A stretch of 20,524 bases of DNA, from assembly GCA_016929875.1 (NCBI GenBank), contig JAFGHZ010000136.1, positions 1 through 20,524 on the forward strand, given 5' to 3'. Every line of letters begins with the position of its first letter. Positions within the stretch are counted from its first letter, which is position 1. The translations under genes and the position numbers were made by a program. Source of the DNA: Dehalococcoidales bacterium (GTDB lineage: Bacteria; Chloroflexota; Dehalococcoidia; Dehalococcoidales; Fen-1064). The notes under the pieces are model-generated. The model was not told the DNA's origin. It did no database searches and saw nothing but the letters and a program-made list of their open reading frames with translations. Below are positions 1-6,814 of this stretch, piece by piece.

Positions 1-251
1 CCGAGACTTTGAATAAGCTTGTTATAGCGGTCGGCGTCTTTCTTGCTCAAATAAGACAACAACCTTCTCCTCTGAATTACCAGACGGAGAAGACCACGGT
101 GAGTGTCGTAGTCATGCTTGTTAGAGGCGGCATGAGCCGTAAGCTGGCTTATCCGCTCGGTAAGTATCGCAACCTGGACTTCGGGAGAACCCGTATCTCC
201 TTTACTCCGTCCATATTGCTCGATGACCTGCTGTTTCAAGGCTTTGTCCAA
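1..251 (-). CDS. rpsO: 30S ribosomal protein S15 (3' end cut by window edge)
   Basis: Reading the minus strand from a TTG at 249-251 gives 83 codons that are clearly ribosomal protein S15, the small-subunit protein that binds 16S rRNA early in 30S assembly. Recognisable stretches are GDTGSPEVQVAILTERI near residue 18, HDYDTHRGLLRLV in the middle and RRRLLSYLSKKDADRYNKLI near the end. S15 is usually about 89 residues, so only about six C-terminal residues are missing. An AGGAG ribosome binding site lies six bases before the TTG, which supports that start. In many bacteria rpsO precedes pnp, but that gene would lie outside the window. It is divergent from the DUF2851 gene and has its own promoter. 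The plus-strand reading frame over the same bases is a shadow. Confidence 0.95.
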   Translation of the reverse strand, partial: MDKALKQQVIEQYGRSKGDTGSPEVQVAILTERISQLTAHAASNKHDYDTHRGLLRLVIQRRRLLSYLSKKDADRYNKLIQSL

Positions 252-295
252 ATTGTGCTCCTGTATTATTTTCTATCGTCTTTTAAGTTCAATAA

Positions 296-324
296 ATTAT
301 AGCACACCATAAAAAAGTAGTAAA
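296..324 (-). promoter_or_regulatory. rpsO promoter
   Basis: On the minus strand, TTTACT (319-324) is followed after 17 bases by TATAAT (296-301). TGC directly precedes the -10 box, giving an extended -10 element. The predicted start of transcription is near 289, leaving a leader of about 38 bases with the AGGAG site. Confidence 0.7.
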
Positions 325-339
325 CAAAACCATACCCCC

Positions 340-371
340 TTGATATTTTACACGGAAGCGTGTAAAATATC
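340..371 (+). promoter_or_regulatory. DUF2851 promoter embedded in a perfect 13-bp inverted repeat
   Basis: The arms GATATTTTACACG (342-354) and CGTGTAAAATATC (359-371) are perfect inverted repeats around GAAG. The same bases contain a plausible plus-strand promoter: TTGATA (340-345), 17 bases, TAAAAT (363-368). No T-run follows on either strand, so a protein operator over the promoter fits better than a terminator. The binding protein is unknown. Confidence 0.6.
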
Positions 372-407
372 CGCAGTCACTACGGAAGGAGACGGGGGAG
401 AAGCGCA

Positions 408-1799
408 TTGAAAAGAAACCTCACCGAGAACCAGGTGACCGGGATCTGGCAAGACTTGATATCATCGCGGCACGAACTGACGACGGAGGCAGGAGAACCG
501 CTAAAGGTAGTTTACCCGGGTCGGGTCAGCGATGGGGCCGGCGCGGATTTTCAGGATGCAGTGATTACAATCGGACAGCGCATCCTCAAGGGAAACATCG
601 AGGTGCACGTGAAATCAAGCGACTGGCAGACACACGGACACCACCGCAATCCGGCGTACAACGGCATAATCCTGCACGTCGTGATGCAGCATGACAGCCG
701 GAGGCCCACCAGCCTGGAAAACGGCGGTACTGTCCCTGTCATCGTACTGGGCAAATACGAAGAGGATAAACTTGCCTGCCCGCCGTATTCAAGTATCATC
801 AAGGCGCTCCCGTGTAAAAAAGCGGCCGTACGCTACCGAGACAGGCTGCTCAAGATGATAGATATAGCCGGTGATATGAGATTCGACGAAAAAACAGCGG
901 AGTTTCAAACAGCGCTGAAAGTTATGGAAGCCGGACAATGCCTTTACCGCGGTATTATGAGAGCGCTCGGATACGCCAGAAACCAGATGCCGTTTCTGGA
1001 GCTGGCGGAAAGAGTCCCTCTGCAGGCGATAGAACAGATAGCCAGCCTCAACGGAACCGGTCGGGACCGCCTCCTGCGTCTGCAGGCAAAACTTTTCGGC
1101 ACGGCCGGACTTTTACCGTCTCAGAGACAGGACCTCGACCGGCAGGTTACAGATACGCCATGGGTAAATGATTTAGAAAACGAGTGGCAAATCTCAGGGA
1201 ACCATAATGCAATGTCGTTCACCGGATGGAAGCTCTTCCGAATCAGACCGGCAAATTCCCCCCTGCGGCGGCTGGCAGGGATGAGTTGCCTCGCGTTACG
1301 CTATAGAGGAAAAGGAATACTAACCGGCCTTCTCGAACTTGCCAGAGAAACACCGATGGAAAAGGCACACCGCTATCTGGAAGAAGGGCTAATGGTCTCA
1401 GGAGACGAATACTGGGCAAACCATTTTGATTTCGGGAAGACATGGACGCTAAACCCCTGGTTAATCGGCCGTTCGAGGGCTGCAGATATCGTCGTTAACG
1501 TACTTCTGCCGTTCGTCAGTGCCCGGGGCCGAATCTTCAATCTGACGGAACCCGGGGAGAAAGCTTCTAATCTTTACCGGACTTACCCCGCAATCCAGGA
1601 GAATACCATACAGAGACATCTGCGCACACAGTTCGGGCTAAAAACTACGGAAATAAATTCAGCACAGCGGCAACAGGGACTGCTTCATATCTACAAAAAA
1701 TGGTGTACCCAAGGAAGATGTGGCGAATGCCCCCTGCCTCACGTCAATTTCAAATCCGGCACGACATCCAGAGACAGGCCACCGGTCTTGCCCGCCTGA
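408..1799 (+). CDS. DUF2851 family protein
   Basis: This 463-residue protein matches DUF2851 by overall sequence, a family of unknown function found in several phyla. The strongest signature is near the N-terminus, around residues 64-90: GNIEVHVKSSDW followed by a His-rich HGHHRNPAYN and then ILHVV. Acidic residues followed by a strand with E and K recall PD-(D/E)XK nuclease folds, but this is a speculative reading. The C-terminus carries a cysteine cluster (WCTQGRCGECPL) that could bind metal. The start is TTG, supported by GGGGAG seven bases upstream. The gene has its own promoter within an inverted repeat and is divergent from rpsO. Its last 61 bases overlap the end of tsaD on the opposite strand. 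Confidence 0.85.
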   Translation: MKRNLTENQVTGIWQDLISSRHELTTEAGEPLKVVYPGRVSDGAGADFQDAVITIGQRILKGNIEVHVKSSDWQTHGHHRNPAYNGIILHVVMQHDSRRPTSLENGGTVPVIVLGKYEEDKLACPPYSSIIKALPCKKAAVRYRDRLLKMIDIAGDMRFDEKTAEFQTALKVMEAGQCLYRGIMRALGYARNQMPFLELAERVPLQAIEQIASLNGTGRDRLLRLQAKLFGTAGLLPSQRQDLDRQVTDTPWVNDLENEWQISGNHNAMSFTGWKLFRIRPANSPLRRLAGMSCLALRYRGKGILTGLLELARETPMEKAHRYLEEGLMVSGDEYWANHFDFGKTWTLNPWLIGRSRAADIVVNVLLPFVSARGRIFNLTEPGEKASNLYRTYPAIQENTIQRHLRTQFGLKTTEINSAQRQQGLLHIYKKWCTQGRCGECPLPHVNFKSGTTSRDRPPVLPA

Positions 1800-2716
1800 A
1801 AGCGGTAGTAGCCGCAGGCGGCAATCATCGCCGCATTATCCGTACACAATACCAGCGGCGGAATAAAAACCGGCAGAGGCGATTTATCAACCAGTGTCCG
1901 GCGCAGGTGCTTATTAGCAGCAACTCCACCCGCCAGTAAAATCTGCCGGGCATTATATTCTTGAGCGACTGCAACCGTCTTGCCAACCAGAACTTCTACG
2001 ACCGCCGCCTGGAAACTGGCGGCGGCGGCGGCTTTATCGATCGAACCGTTCTCCTCCACCAGACGCAAAAGAGCGGTCTTGATACCGCTGAAACTGAAGT
2101 CGTTGGTCCCTTTAATCCAGGCTTTCGGCAACGGGATTGACGGAGCACCGGCAGCGGCTGCCTCTTCGATGACAGGCCCGCCGGGATAACCCAACCCCAG
2201 CAGGCGGGCGGCTTTATCGAAAGCTTCCCCCGCCGCATCGTCACGCGTCTGCCCCAGTAAAGTATAATCGCCATGTCCCTTCATCAGGACAAGGTCGCTG
2301 TGCCCACCGGAAACGATGAGGCATACCAGTGGAAACTCCGGCTTCTGGCCGTTGAGCCAGTTGGCATACATGTGCCCTTCCAGATGATTGACACCGACGA
2401 GCGGCAAGCCCCACGCCAGGCTGATAGCTTTGGCGGTATTGACTCCGGTGAGTAGAGAACCCGCCAGTCCGGGACCGTTAGTCACGGCAATAGCACCCAA
2501 ATCCTGCCAGCCGACGCCCGCCTTGCTCATCGCCGACTGAATGATGGGGACAATGCTCAGGGTATGCTGCCGGGAAGCGACCTCGGGAACAACCCCGCCG
2601 TAGCGGGCATGGATTTCCACCTGCGAGGCGATCTCGTTAGAGAGTATTTTCACGCCGTCTTCGACCACCGCAGCAGCAGTCTCGTCGCAGGACGTCTCGA
2701 TACCGAGTATTTTCAT
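1739..2716 (-). CDS. tsaD: tRNA N6-adenosine threonylcarbamoyltransferase TsaD
   Basis: TsaD transfers the threonylcarbamoyl group from threonylcarbamoyl-adenylate to A37 of tRNAs that read ANN codons, working in the cytoplasm with TsaB, TsaE and TsaC/Sua5. The 325-residue protein shows the N-terminal GIETSCDET motif (residues 5-13), the metal-binding HLEGH (H111 and H115), the glycine-rich SGGHSDLVL (136-144), LLAGGVAANKHLR near residue 260 and CTDNAAMIA with D293, the third usual metal ligand. Its length is normal for the family. The ATG has no Shine-Dalgarno sequence, but a strong extended -10 box lies only eight bases upstream, which suggests a leaderless mRNA. The 3' end overlaps the convergent DUF2851 gene by 61 bases. 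Confidence 0.97.
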   Translation of the reverse strand: MKILGIETSCDETAAAVVEDGVKILSNEIASQVEIHARYGGVVPEVASRQHTLSIVPIIQSAMSKAGVGWQDLGAIAVTNGPGLAGSLLTGVNTAKAISLAWGLPLVGVNHLEGHMYANWLNGQKPEFPLVCLIVSGGHSDLVLMKGHGDYTLLGQTRDDAAGEAFDKAARLLGLGYPGGPVIEEAAAAGAPSIPLPKAWIKGTNDFSFSGIKTALLRLVEENGSIDKAAAAASFQAAVVEVLVGKTVAVAQEYNARQILLAGGVAANKHLRRTLVDKSPLPVFIPPLVLCTDNAAMIAACGYYRFQAGKTGGLSLDVVPDLKLT

Positions 2717-2724
2717 ACGAATTG

Positions 2725-2733
2725 ATTATAGCA
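2725..2733 (-). promoter_or_regulatory. tsaD extended -10 promoter
   Basis: TGC followed by TATAAT (hexamer at 2725-2730) sits eight bases upstream of the tsaD ATG on the minus strand. Transcription would start within about two bases of the start codon. No convincing -35 hexamer lies at 16-18 bases. TTGAGA lies 22 bases upstream, which is too far. Confidence 0.6.
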
Positions 2734-2816
2734 TAAGGAGAAGACAGCCCCCTCTCAAAATTGTGTTGTCCCTAACTGAACAGAGAACACGCCTTTATAA
2801 GTTCGCCTGATATTGT

Positions 2817-3491
2817 TTACTTCTCTTTCTTGAAACACATAAACCAGTCGAGACAGTAAATGTCTTTGCTCGGGTTCTCCATTCTCTCTTTTGCAGTCCC
2901 GCATGACCCCGCCGTAGGAACAATAACATCGTCCCCCGGCCTCCAGTTTGCCGGTGTAGCCACCCCATCACTATCTGCTTTCTGAAGAGCAAGGATAATT
3001 CTCTTGATTTCATCAAAATTCCTCCCCATCGAGAGCGGGTAATAGAGAATGGTGCGGACAATTCCTTTAGGGTCGATAACAAAAACAGCCCTTACCGCTT
3101 GAGTGTTGGACTGACCCGGCTGGATCATCCCGTATTTGCCGGCCACTTCCATTCGGATATCTTCAATAAGAGGGAATTTCACCTCGACTTTCTTCATACC
3201 TTTCCATTCGATATCCTGTATCTTTCTGAGCCACGCAATATGTGCATAAAGAGAATCGACAGATAGCCCAACCAGCTCCGTGTTCAGAGACTTGAATTCG
3301 TCCGCCATTGTGGCAAAAGTCATGAACTCAGTAGTGCAGACAGGTGTAAAATCTGCAGGATGAGAGAAAAGAATGACCCACTTACCCTTGTAGTCCTCGG
3401 GGAAGTTTATTTCCCCCTGCGTCGTTACCGCCTTAAAGGCTGGAGCTTTGTCTCCAATCAAAGGCATTTTGTTGATACTTACCCCTTCCAT
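2817..3491 (-). CDS. Peroxiredoxin, Prx6/archaeal-type with long C-terminal arm
   Basis: This thiol peroxidase reduces hydrogen peroxide and organic peroxides. The 224-residue protein has the peroxidatic motif DFTPVCTTEF with Cys52, and the downstream Prx6 pattern (SVDSLYAHIAWL, then FPLIED, then RAVFVIDPKGIVR). The C-terminal arm carries Cys197, Cys213 and Cys219. This resembles the archaeal Prx6 group of about 220-250 residues, in which C-terminal cysteines act in resolution. The ATG at 3489-3491 follows AGGAGG with eight bases between. An internal ATG at MPLIG is possible but has a weaker site. It is the last gene of the DUF134-led operon, 61 bases after mrp, and its translation start region is duplicated in tandem. 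Peroxide defence beside Fe-S and NifX-like genes fits an anaerobe protecting metal centres. Confidence 0.93.
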   Translation of the reverse strand: MEGVSINKMPLIGDKAPAFKAVTTQGEINFPEDYKGKWVILFSHPADFTPVCTTEFMTFATMADEFKSLNTELVGLSVDSLYAHIAWLRKIQDIEWKGMKKVEVKFPLIEDIRMEVAGKYGMIQPGQSNTQAVRAVFVIDPKGIVRTILYYPLSMGRNFDEIKRIILALQKADSDGVATPANWRPGDDVIVPTAGSCGTAKERMENPSKDIYCLDWFMCFKKEK

Positions 3492-3557
3492 TGCAGAACC
3501 CTCCTTTGTTACTTTTTCTACCCCTTCCGTTGCAGAACCTTCCTTCGTTATTTCACT
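3480..3557. repeat. 39-bp tandem duplication of the peroxiredoxin start region
   Basis: Two copies begin at 3480 and 3519 with a period of 39 bases. The first 35 bases differ at only four positions. The copy at 3480 contains the real ribosome binding site and ATG of the peroxiredoxin gene. In the copy at 3519 the equivalent triplet is ACG on the minus strand. A period of 13 codons keeps both copies in the same frame. Confidence 0.85.
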
Positions 3558-4554
3558 TACCCTTTGGAATTATATCAATGAGTTTTTCCGCAAAGCTACG
3601 ATAAGGACCGGATTCATACTCTTCGATATTGCCCCCGTCACAAAGTTTCGCTATTTCCGGGTCAATTGGTAATCGTCCTAAAAGCGGCGCTCCGATATTG
3701 CGTGCTATCTCTTCCGCCCGGCTTTTCCCGAAAAGCTCTATCTTTTTATCGATTTCGGGTACATACAGATAGCTCATATTCTCGACTACCCCGATAATCG
3801 GTTTTTTCATATGCTGCGCCATGTTGACTGCTTTTTTAACGACCATCGTCGCTAAATCCTGAGGTGTAGTCACGACAACTATGCCCGATATCGGCAGATT
3901 CTGCATCACCGTAAGAGGAGCATCCGCCGTCCCGGGCGGTAAATCGACCACCAGGTAATCCAGTTTCCCCCAGAGGACTTCTTCCCAGAATTGAGTTATC
4001 GCCTTGCCGATGAGCGGCCCGCGCCAGATAACAGCATCATCTTCATTAGGCAGGAGAAGATTGATAGACATGACCTCGATACCCGACTTCGAAAATACCG
4101 GCAATATCCCGCTTTCGTTACCGCTTGGCGGACTACCGAGGTTAAACATTCTGGGGATACTGGCTCCGGTGATGTCTGCATCCAGGATACCTACTTCATA
4201 TCCTTTACGCCTCAGCGCAATGGCAACCAGACTCGATACCAGAGATTTCCCCACACCCCCCTTCCCGCTCATGACAGCTATAACACGGGCGACCTCGTTC
4301 AAGTCCTTTGCCTTCGCATCACGATATTCAACTTCTACCTCGCCGGTTTCCGTCAATTGCCCGACAACTCCTTTTACTCTGTCTCTCACCCAGTCTTGCA
4401 CCTCTGCCATCAAACCGGTAGATGCCAAGACAATATTTACCTTCTTTCCGGAAATGGTAATGTCCCGTACCAGATTCATCCCTACTACACTGCGCTTGGT
4501 GGCAGGCACCGGCACTGCTTCAAGGCTCTCTAACACCTGTTCCTTTATCGGCAT
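3553..4554 (-). CDS. Mrp/NBP35 (ApbC) family P-loop ATPase, lacking the CxxC pair
   Basis: Mrp/ApbC proteins are cytoplasmic ATPases that carry and deliver Fe-S clusters. Residues 1-85 form a MIP18/DUF59-like domain. The deviant Walker A SGKGGVGKS lies at 96-104, followed by LDADITGASIPRMF near 125-137, WRGPL at 177-181 and DLPPGTAD near 204-211. Family members usually have a CxxC pair just after the ENMSY motif, which bridges a cluster across the dimer. Here the segment reads ENMSYLYVPEIDKKIELFG, with no cysteine, and Cys305 is the only one in the 333 residues. It may therefore act as a P-loop ATPase without the usual cluster site. GGAGGT five bases before the ATG supports the start. It follows the methyltransferase by 37 bases and precedes peroxiredoxin by 61. 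Confidence 0.92.
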   Translation of the reverse strand: MPIKEQVLESLEAVPVPATKRSVVGMNLVRDITISGKKVNIVLASTGLMAEVQDWVRDRVKGVVGQLTETGEVEVEYRDAKAKDLNEVARVIAVMSGKGGVGKSLVSSLVAIALRRKGYEVGILDADITGASIPRMFNLGSPPSGNESGILPVFSKSGIEVMSINLLLPNEDDAVIWRGPLIGKAITQFWEEVLWGKLDYLVVDLPPGTADAPLTVMQNLPISGIVVVTTPQDLATMVVKKAVNMAQHMKKPIIGVVENMSYLYVPEIDKKIELFGKSRAEEIARNIGAPLLGRLPIDPEIAKLCDGGNIEEYESGPYRSFAEKLIDIIPKGK

Positions 4555-4591
4555 AAGTTACCTCCGCTTTCCGATATGCGCCAGAACGCCA

Positions 4592-5044
4592 TTATCTTTC
4601 TTTTAAAAAACTAATCGTCCTTTTACCCTTTGCTGACAACTTGAACCAGCCTTCACCCGTCACCCGGGATATTATCTCCTCATCCTTTAAATGATGGTCG
4701 CTCAAGGACAGGATACCCCTAGGCTTCAATACGTGATGTAACTCTTTCAGGACATCGCTGGCATTATTCAAATCATGGAGGATATCATACAGTAGTACCA
4801 CATCCATAATATAGGGCGGGAGCCCGGTCCGGCAATCGGAAAGGATAGTCTGTACATTCGATATCCCTTTTTTAGCCACTATCTCTCGAACTTTCTGAAT
4901 AGACAGGGGCTGAATATCCAGAGCATAAACCTTCCCCGACTTACCCACCAGTTCAACCAGCGGTACAATGTAACTTCCGGACCCGCAGCCGTAATCCAAG
5001 ACATTGAATCCTTCCTTAATTCCTGCTTCTTCCAGTATTCTCAT
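4592..5044 (-). CDS. Class I SAM-dependent methyltransferase, 3' part of a frameshifted gene
   Basis: The 150 residues hold a Rossmann methyltransferase core: motif I VLDYGCGSGSYIVP near residue 15, the acidic end of strand 2 in VYALDIQP near 40, and the later YDILHDLNNASDVLKELHHVLKPRGILSLSDHH. The substrate is unknown. The frame opens at an internal ATG with no good ribosome binding site. The N-terminal segment normally expected before motif I is encoded just upstream in another frame (5041-5133). The two parts would join into about 180 residues if the CCCC run (5046-5049 on the minus strand) had one more C. The two frames overlap as ATGA, so coupled reinitiation remains possible. It lies between the isoprenylcysteine-methyltransferase-like gene and mrp. 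Confidence 0.75.
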   Translation of the reverse strand: MRILEEAGIKEGFNVLDYGCGSGSYIVPLVELVGKSGKVYALDIQPLSIQKVREIVAKKGISNVQTILSDCRTGLPPYIMDVVLLYDILHDLNNASDVLKELHHVLKPRGILSLSDHHLKDEEIISRVTGEGWFKLSAKGKRTISFLKER

Positions 5045-5133
5045 AGGGGTCTGATAAAATCCCGGAAACCGAAAGCTAGAGACATGAGCCTGAAATCAAG
5101 TGTGGACATCGGTTCCGTTTTTATCTCATTCAT
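5041..5133 (-). pseudogene. N-terminal fragment of the SAM methyltransferase, separated by a one-base frameshift
   Basis: A 30-codon frame starts at an ATG that overlaps the stop codon of the upstream gene as ATGA, the classic coupled start. It reads through FRLMSLAFGFRDFIRP, the kind of helix seen before motif I in this methyltransferase group, then stops at TGA. The 150-residue methyltransferase frame starts at the overlapping ATG. One extra C in the CCCC run at 5046-5049 would fuse both parts in frame. It may be a true frameshift mutation, a sequencing error at a homopolymer, or a split gene translated by coupling. Confidence 0.7.
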
Positions 5134-5663
5134 GGACGATTCTCCCCTGAACTATACCCTCTCCTTTTAAGCAGTCGTATAACCCCCGCCAAGATATTCA
5201 TTCTGGGCACATTCTGCATGTAGAGCGAGTACTCGTCGCCGAATCTCTCAAGCAACTGCCGCTCCTCGTCTTTGATACTCTGGTACACTATCACCGTACC
5301 GGCAACACCCAGGACTGCGAATAACCAGTGGGGATACCACAAAAAGGTGGTAACGAATATGGAAAGAATACCGCCGAGATATTGGGGATTTCTGACCATA
5401 GCGTAAATCCCGGTATTCACCAGCCTCGTAGTCTTTACGAAAGAATCCCCTTTCGAAATCCCTCCGCGACGGGGGAACATAATTATCGGCGATAGCACGA
5501 GCGCCATACCGATTGCCCAGACTACCCAGCCGACGACGAACATGGCCGTGTAAGAGTTTACTTCCAGCACGCCCGTCAGAACGAGAGGATTAGCCGGAAA
5601 ACAAACTATACCCAATACTGATAAAACTGTCATCCATAGAGTGTTCTTCTTATTCCACTTCAT
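5130..5663 (-). CDS. Isoprenylcysteine carboxyl methyltransferase (ICMT/PEMT)-like membrane protein
   Basis: The 177-residue protein is an integral membrane protein with hydrophobic segments near residues 8-27, 38-62 and 105-128. The conserved block of the ICMT/phospholipid methyltransferase group follows: TGIYAMVRNPQYLGG, then EERQLLERFGDEYSLYMQNVPRM. In the family the RxPxY and E-R-L/F-G-x-x-Y-x-x-Y elements form the S-adenosylmethionine site. The bacterial substrate is not known and prenylated protein is unlikely. The ATG is preceded by GGAG at short spacing. Its stop overlaps the start of the methyltransferase fragment by four bases, so the two methyltransferases look translationally coupled. 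Confidence 0.85.
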   Translation of the reverse strand: MKWNKKNTLWMTVLSVLGIVCFPANPLVLTGVLEVNSYTAMFVVGWVVWAIGMALVLSPIIMFPRRGGISKGDSFVKTTRLVNTGIYAMVRNPQYLGGILSIFVTTFLWYPHWLFAVLGVAGTVIVYQSIKDEERQLLERFGDEYSLYMQNVPRMNILAGVIRLLKRRGYSSGENRP

Positions 5664-5679
5664 CTCTCCACCCCGGGCA

Positions 5680-6075
5680 CTAGTGCAATCGTTCCATAAG
5701 ATTGGGCAGATTACCTTCGACGTAAAGCCTTACCGCTTCGTCAATATTACCAACATCTGTAACTATAGTATCAATGCCGCAGCTTTTCAAACTCTCATAA
5801 ACACCCCAACCCATTCCTCCGGCGGTGAGTACCTGGCAATCGCCAATGCTTTGAGCCATGGCGGTGTGCTTTGCCTGCGACCCGGCATCATAGCCATGCC
5901 GCTCCCCGGGTGCCATATCATGATGTCCAGCAGCAAAACTGTGGTGCCCGGCCTTATCCCTCTTTTCTTCGCCGACCACCTTACCATCCTCCACTGATAC
6001 CACCATGTAATACGGCGCACGACCGAAATGCTGGCTGACTGTAACGCCATCCTCTGTTATGACCGCAATTTTCAT
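5680..6075 (-). CDS. NifX/NifB-type dinitrogenase cofactor-binding domain protein with His-rich insert
   Basis: This 131-residue protein belongs to the small NifX-like group (COG1433-type), relatives of proteins that bind the iron-molybdenum cofactor or its precursors. The N-terminus MKIAVITEDGVTVSQHFGRAPYY is typical, and the glycine-rich LTAGGMGWGVYESLKSCGIDTIVTD matches the second half of the fold. Between them, residues 39-70 form an insert with His44, His45, His51, His52, His60 and His70, which could bind a metal. No nitrogenase structural gene is present, so nitrogen fixation cannot be inferred. The ATG overlaps the stop of the CxxC protein by four bases. It is the second NifX-like gene of the operon. 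Confidence 0.87.
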   Translation of the reverse strand: MKIAVITEDGVTVSQHFGRAPYYMVVSVEDGKVVGEEKRDKAGHHSFAAGHHDMAPGERHGYDAGSQAKHTAMAQSIGDCQVLTAGGMGWGVYESLKSCGIDTIVTDVGNIDEAVRLYVEGNLPNLMERLH

Positions 6076-6392
6076 GGCTTTATACCCCCATCTTCTTTGT
6101 CACCGTCTATTTGTAGTTCGTATCTGAACTTCCCTTCTTCAATATGTATCCTGACCGTTATCTCTTTCCCCTCAGCGAGATATCGTTCCGATTCATCGCG
6201 CAGTTCCACAGATTCGGGAGACTGCAGGAAAGCCAGCAACGCCTCATAAGCCTGATATCGCTCCGGGTTCTCATCTTCGTTCCTCAAAAACTCCCTGAGA
6301 CAGATTTCCAGCTTCTGCTCAACCAGGCATTTGATGCACCTTCCCGGTATTTCATTGTTTGAATAGTTGGGTTTGAGATCAAATGGCTGCAT
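6072..6392 (-). CDS. Hypothetical small CxxC protein in the DUF134 operon
   Basis: I do not recognise this 106-residue protein. It has Cys19 and Cys22 in GRCIKC and a third cysteine at 31, which could form a metal or redox site. An acidic helical middle follows, then a predicted beta-rich C-terminus around VRIHIEEGKFRYELQID. The ATG follows AGGAG with five bases between. It lies ten bases after the CoA-binding gene and overlaps the His-rich NifX-like gene by four bases. The spacing and frame integrity make it a real gene, and its neighbours suggest a part in the same metal or redox pathway. Confidence 0.75.
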   Translation of the reverse strand: MQPFDLKPNYSNNEIPGRCIKCLVEQKLEICLREFLRNEDENPERYQAYEALLAFLQSPESVELRDESERYLAEGKEITVRIHIEEGKFRYELQIDGDKEDGGIKP

Positions 6393-6402
6393 CCTGACTC
6401 CT

Positions 6403-6780
6403 TTAGTTGAACATCACACAGACATCGTGTACGACCTCTAGGCCGTTCTTGCGGCAGAAAGTTATAGCCGCCTCGCTTTCCGAACCGGGCTGCAGCCAGA
6501 TTCGGTTTAGTCCGAGGTCTTTACATCCCTTGAGAATTTCCTCGGTTACCCCAGGCGGTACGACAACGTCGACGACATCCACTTTGACCGGAATATCGGC
6601 AAGGCTGGCGTAACATTTCGTTCCTTCAAGTTCCTTGAGCCCTGGATTTACTGGATAGACCTCGTAACCCCGGCTTTTTAGATTCCTGAATACCCGATAA
6701 CCATACTTCTCGGGATTGTTAGTGGCGCCAACGACCGCAAATCTCTTCTGAGTCATGAATTTCTTAATCAGATCTTGCAT
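6403..6780 (-). CDS. CoA-binding (Rossmann) domain protein, YccU-like
   Basis: The 125-residue protein is a single CoA-binding domain of the YccU/succinyl-CoA synthetase alpha type. KRFAVVGATNNPEKYGYRVFRNL forms the first strand and glycine loop, followed by YEVYPVNPG, then VDVVDVVVPP and LNRIWLQPGSES near the C-terminal half, ending with VVHDVCVMF. Such proteins bind CoA or a related nucleotide, but their reaction is mostly unknown. An upstream in-frame ATG at 6810 would add ten residues. I chose 6778-6780 because GGAGGG sits eight bases before it, inside that would-be extension. It follows the ATPase remnant by 34 bases in the operon. Confidence 0.88.
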   Translation of the reverse strand: MQDLIKKFMTQKRFAVVGATNNPEKYGYRVFRNLKSRGYEVYPVNPGLKELEGTKCYASLADIPVKVDVVDVVVPPGVTEEILKGCKDLGLNRIWLQPGSESEAAITFCRKNGLEVVHDVCVMFN

Positions 6781-6814
6781 AATATCATCCCTCCAACGCC
6801 TAAGAACCATTAAG

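Noticed and set aside
9..302. 97-codon plus-strand frame at the left edge
   Set aside because: It is antisense to rpsO, which has clear S15 motifs, a promoter and a ribosome binding site.
3991..4606. Two long plus-strand frames of 180 and 200 codons
   Set aside because: Both are antisense to mrp, which is unmistakable. They show no family resemblance or ribosome binding site.
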